Positions 6,309 through 7,662 of a stretch of 7,662 nucleotides of DNA are shown one piece after another. Positions within the stretch are counted from its first letter, which is position 1; each line of letters starts with the position of its first letter. The translations under genes were made by a program, and so were the position numbers. The notes below the pieces were generated by a model. It ran no database searches and was not told the origin of the DNA. It saw only the letters and a program-made list of their open reading frames with translations. This DNA is from an uncultured Bacteroidia bacterium (lineage in GTDB: Bacteria; Bacteroidota; Bacteroidia; Bacteroidales; UBA932), in NCBI GenBank assembly GCA_902796455.1, contig CADBPH010000033.1, positions 1 through 7,662 on the forward strand, in the 5' to 3' direction.

Positions 6309-7652
6309 ATGAAAACAGCAGAAATCATGGCCCGTCTCCAGGCCAAGTATCCGACCGAGAAGGAGTATCTCCAGGCGGTACAGGAGGTTCTGGAATCCAT
6401 TGAGGATGTGTATAACCAGCATCCTGAGTTTGAGAATGCCAAGATTGTCGAGCGGATCGTGGAGCCCGACCGCATGTTTACCTTCCGGGTTACCTGGGTG
6501 GATGACAACGGTGAGGTTCAGACGAATACCGGTTACCGTGTGCAGTTCAACAACGCGATCGGTCCCTACAAGGGCGGCTTGCGCTTCCATCCTTCCGTGA
6601 ATCCTTCGATTCTGAAGTTCCTCGGTTTCGAACAGACGTTCAAGAACTCCCTGACGACGCTCCCGATGGGCGGCGGCAAGGGCGGTTCCGATTTCAATCC
6701 CAAAGGGAAGTCCGATGCGGAGATCATGCGTTTCTGCCAGGCTTTCATGCTGGAACTTTGGCGGAACATTGGTCCGGACATGGATGTCCCTGCCGGTGAT
6801 ATCGGTGTCGGCGGCCGTGAGATCGGTTTCCTGAACGGCATGTACAAGAAGCTGACCCGTGAGCATCATGGTGTCCTGACGGGAAAGGGACTGCAGTTCG
6901 GCGGTTCGCTGATCCGTCCTGAGGCCACCGGTTTCGGTGCGGTGTATTTTGTGCAGCATATGCTTCATACGCATAAGGATAACCTGGATATCAAGGGGAA
7001 GACGGTGGCGATTTCCGGGTTCGGCAATGTGGCCTGGGGCGCTGCTACGAAGGCGACGGAACTGGGTGCGAAGGTTGTGGCGATTTCCGGTCCTGACGGT
7101 GTGATCTACAATCCGGAGGGTATGACGCAGGAAAAGCTCGACTATATGCTTGAGCTCCGTGCTTCCAATAATGATGTCGTGGCGCCGTTCGCCCAGAAGT
7201 TCCCGGATGCGCAGTTTATCCCCGGAAAGAAGGCCTGGAGCGTGAAGTGCGACATTGCGATGCCTTGTGCTTTCCAGAATGAGATGAGCCGCGAGGATGC
7301 GGAAATGCTGCTTGCGAACGGGACGTGGCTGTGTGCCGAAGTCTCCAACATGGGTTGCCAGCCGGGCGCGATTGAGGCGTTCCAGAAGGCGGGGATCCTG
7401 TTTGCTCCGGGCAAGGCGGTCAACGCCGGCGGCGTGGCGACTTCCGGTCTGGAGATGACGCAGAATGCGATGCACATCAGCTGGTCTGCCAAGGAGGTTG
7501 ACGAGAAGTTGCACGGGATCATGTCTTCGATTCATGCGGCTTGTGTCAAGTATGGTACGCAGCCTGACGGTTATATCAATTATGTCAAGGGGGCGAATGT
7601 GGCCGGCTTCATGAAGGTGGCTGAGGCGATGTTGGCCCAGGGGGTGATCTAG
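6309..7652 (+). CDS. gdhA: Glutamate dehydrogenase, hexameric small-subunit type, probably NAD(H)-using
   Basis: Cytoplasmic enzyme interconverting 2-oxoglutarate + ammonium + NAD(P)H and L-glutamate. The 447-residue length is standard for the hexameric class. The substrate domain contains GPYKGGLRFHP (Lys88), Lys112, MGGGKGGSDF (Lys124) and DVPAGDIGVG (Ala162, catalytic Asp164), plus Val376 and Ser379 in GGVATSGLEM. These are the counterparts of Clostridium symbiosum Lys89, Lys113, Lys125, Ala163, Asp165, Val377 and Ser380, so glutamate specificity is well supported. The Rossmann turn is GFGNVA at 237-242. Phe238 together with SGPDG at 260-264 (Pro262, Asp263) resembles the clostridial NAD-dependent enzyme, not the NADP type with Ser-Asp-Ser at this place. 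Two usually conserved stretches differ: PCAFQNEM at 319-326 (commonly PCATQNEL) and EVSNMG at 344-349 (commonly EGANMP). Many Arg and Gly codons end in T, as often seen in highly expressed genes. The gene is complete and follows korB by 31 bases. Family assignment is firm; the coenzyme call is inference. Confidence 0.96.
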   Translation: MKTAEIMARLQAKYPTEKEYLQAVQEVLESIEDVYNQHPEFENAKIVERIVEPDRMFTFRVTWVDDNGEVQTNTGYRVQFNNAIGPYKGGLRFHPSVNPSILKFLGFEQTFKNSLTTLPMGGGKGGSDFNPKGKSDAEIMRFCQAFMLELWRNIGPDMDVPAGDIGVGGREIGFLNGMYKKLTREHHGVLTGKGLQFGGSLIRPEATGFGAVYFVQHMLHTHKDNLDIKGKTVAISGFGNVAWGAATKATELGAKVVAISGPDGVIYNPEGMTQEKLDYMLELRASNNDVVAPFAQKFPDAQFIPGKKAWSVKCDIAMPCAFQNEMSREDAEMLLANGTWLCAEVSNMGCQPGAIEAFQKAGILFAPGKAVNAGGVATSGLEMTQNAMHISWSAKEVDEKLHGIMSSIHAACVKYGTQPDGYINYVKGANVAGFMKVAEAMLAQGVI

Positions 7653-7662
7653 TTTTCCGGAT

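Noticed and set aside
6303..7535. A 410-codon open frame on the - strand opposite gdhA
   Set aside because: It is in register with the gdhA codons and arises from the same avoidance of TTA, CTA and TCA. It has no family resemblance and no promoter.
1..7662. Search for CRISPR arrays, tRNA/rRNA, insertion sequences, phage or defence genes
   Set aside because: No repeated spacer-like units, cloverleaf-like sequence, transposase motifs or terminal inverted repeats were seen. Non-coding sequence amounts to under 300 bases in total and is accounted for by promoter boxes, one terminator and short gaps.

Overview
The window reads as an ordinary, densely coded housekeeping stretch of a Bacteroidota chromosome, most likely Bacteroidales. 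The evidence is a bamA-skp pair with the loop sequences typical of that phylum, two promoter boxes of the Bacteroidota TAnnTTTG type, start sites that mostly lack a strong Shine-Dalgarno sequence, and a two-subunit KorAB followed by a hexameric glutamate dehydrogenase, which suits an anaerobic fermenter. By eye the coding DNA is moderately GC-rich with G/C-rich third codon positions and AT-rich intergenic gaps. Genus cannot be assigned from this.

Layout: all five genes are complete and on the + strand. Unit 1 (about 1-3331) is an envelope-biogenesis unit: a promoter-like box, bamA (outer-membrane beta-barrel assembly), a 72-base gap, skp/ompH (periplasmic chaperone for the same clients), then a strong intrinsic terminator. 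Unit 2 (about 3367-7652) is a central-metabolism unit: a second promoter-like box, korA (fused gamma-alpha subunit of a 2-oxoacid:ferredoxin oxidoreductase), korB 15 bases later (TPP- and [4Fe-4S]-binding beta subunit), and a glutamate dehydrogenase 31 bases after that.

How they work together: Skp would hold unfolded outer-membrane proteins for BamA to insert. KorAB would interconvert succinyl-CoA + CO2 and 2-oxoglutarate using ferredoxin, and the dehydrogenase would interconvert 2-oxoglutarate + ammonium and glutamate. Together they could form a reductive route from succinyl-CoA to glutamate, or the reverse in amino-acid fermentation. The dehydrogenase has coenzyme-site residues resembling the NAD-dependent clostridial enzyme.

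I saw no mobile element, CRISPR array, tRNA, rRNA, prophage or defence gene. I do not think the window hides an undescribed system. The items worth a second look are the kor-gdh linkage, the dehydrogenase's coenzyme and C-terminal motif variants, and the same-frame korA/korB junction. No stretch over 300 bases lacks a gene.
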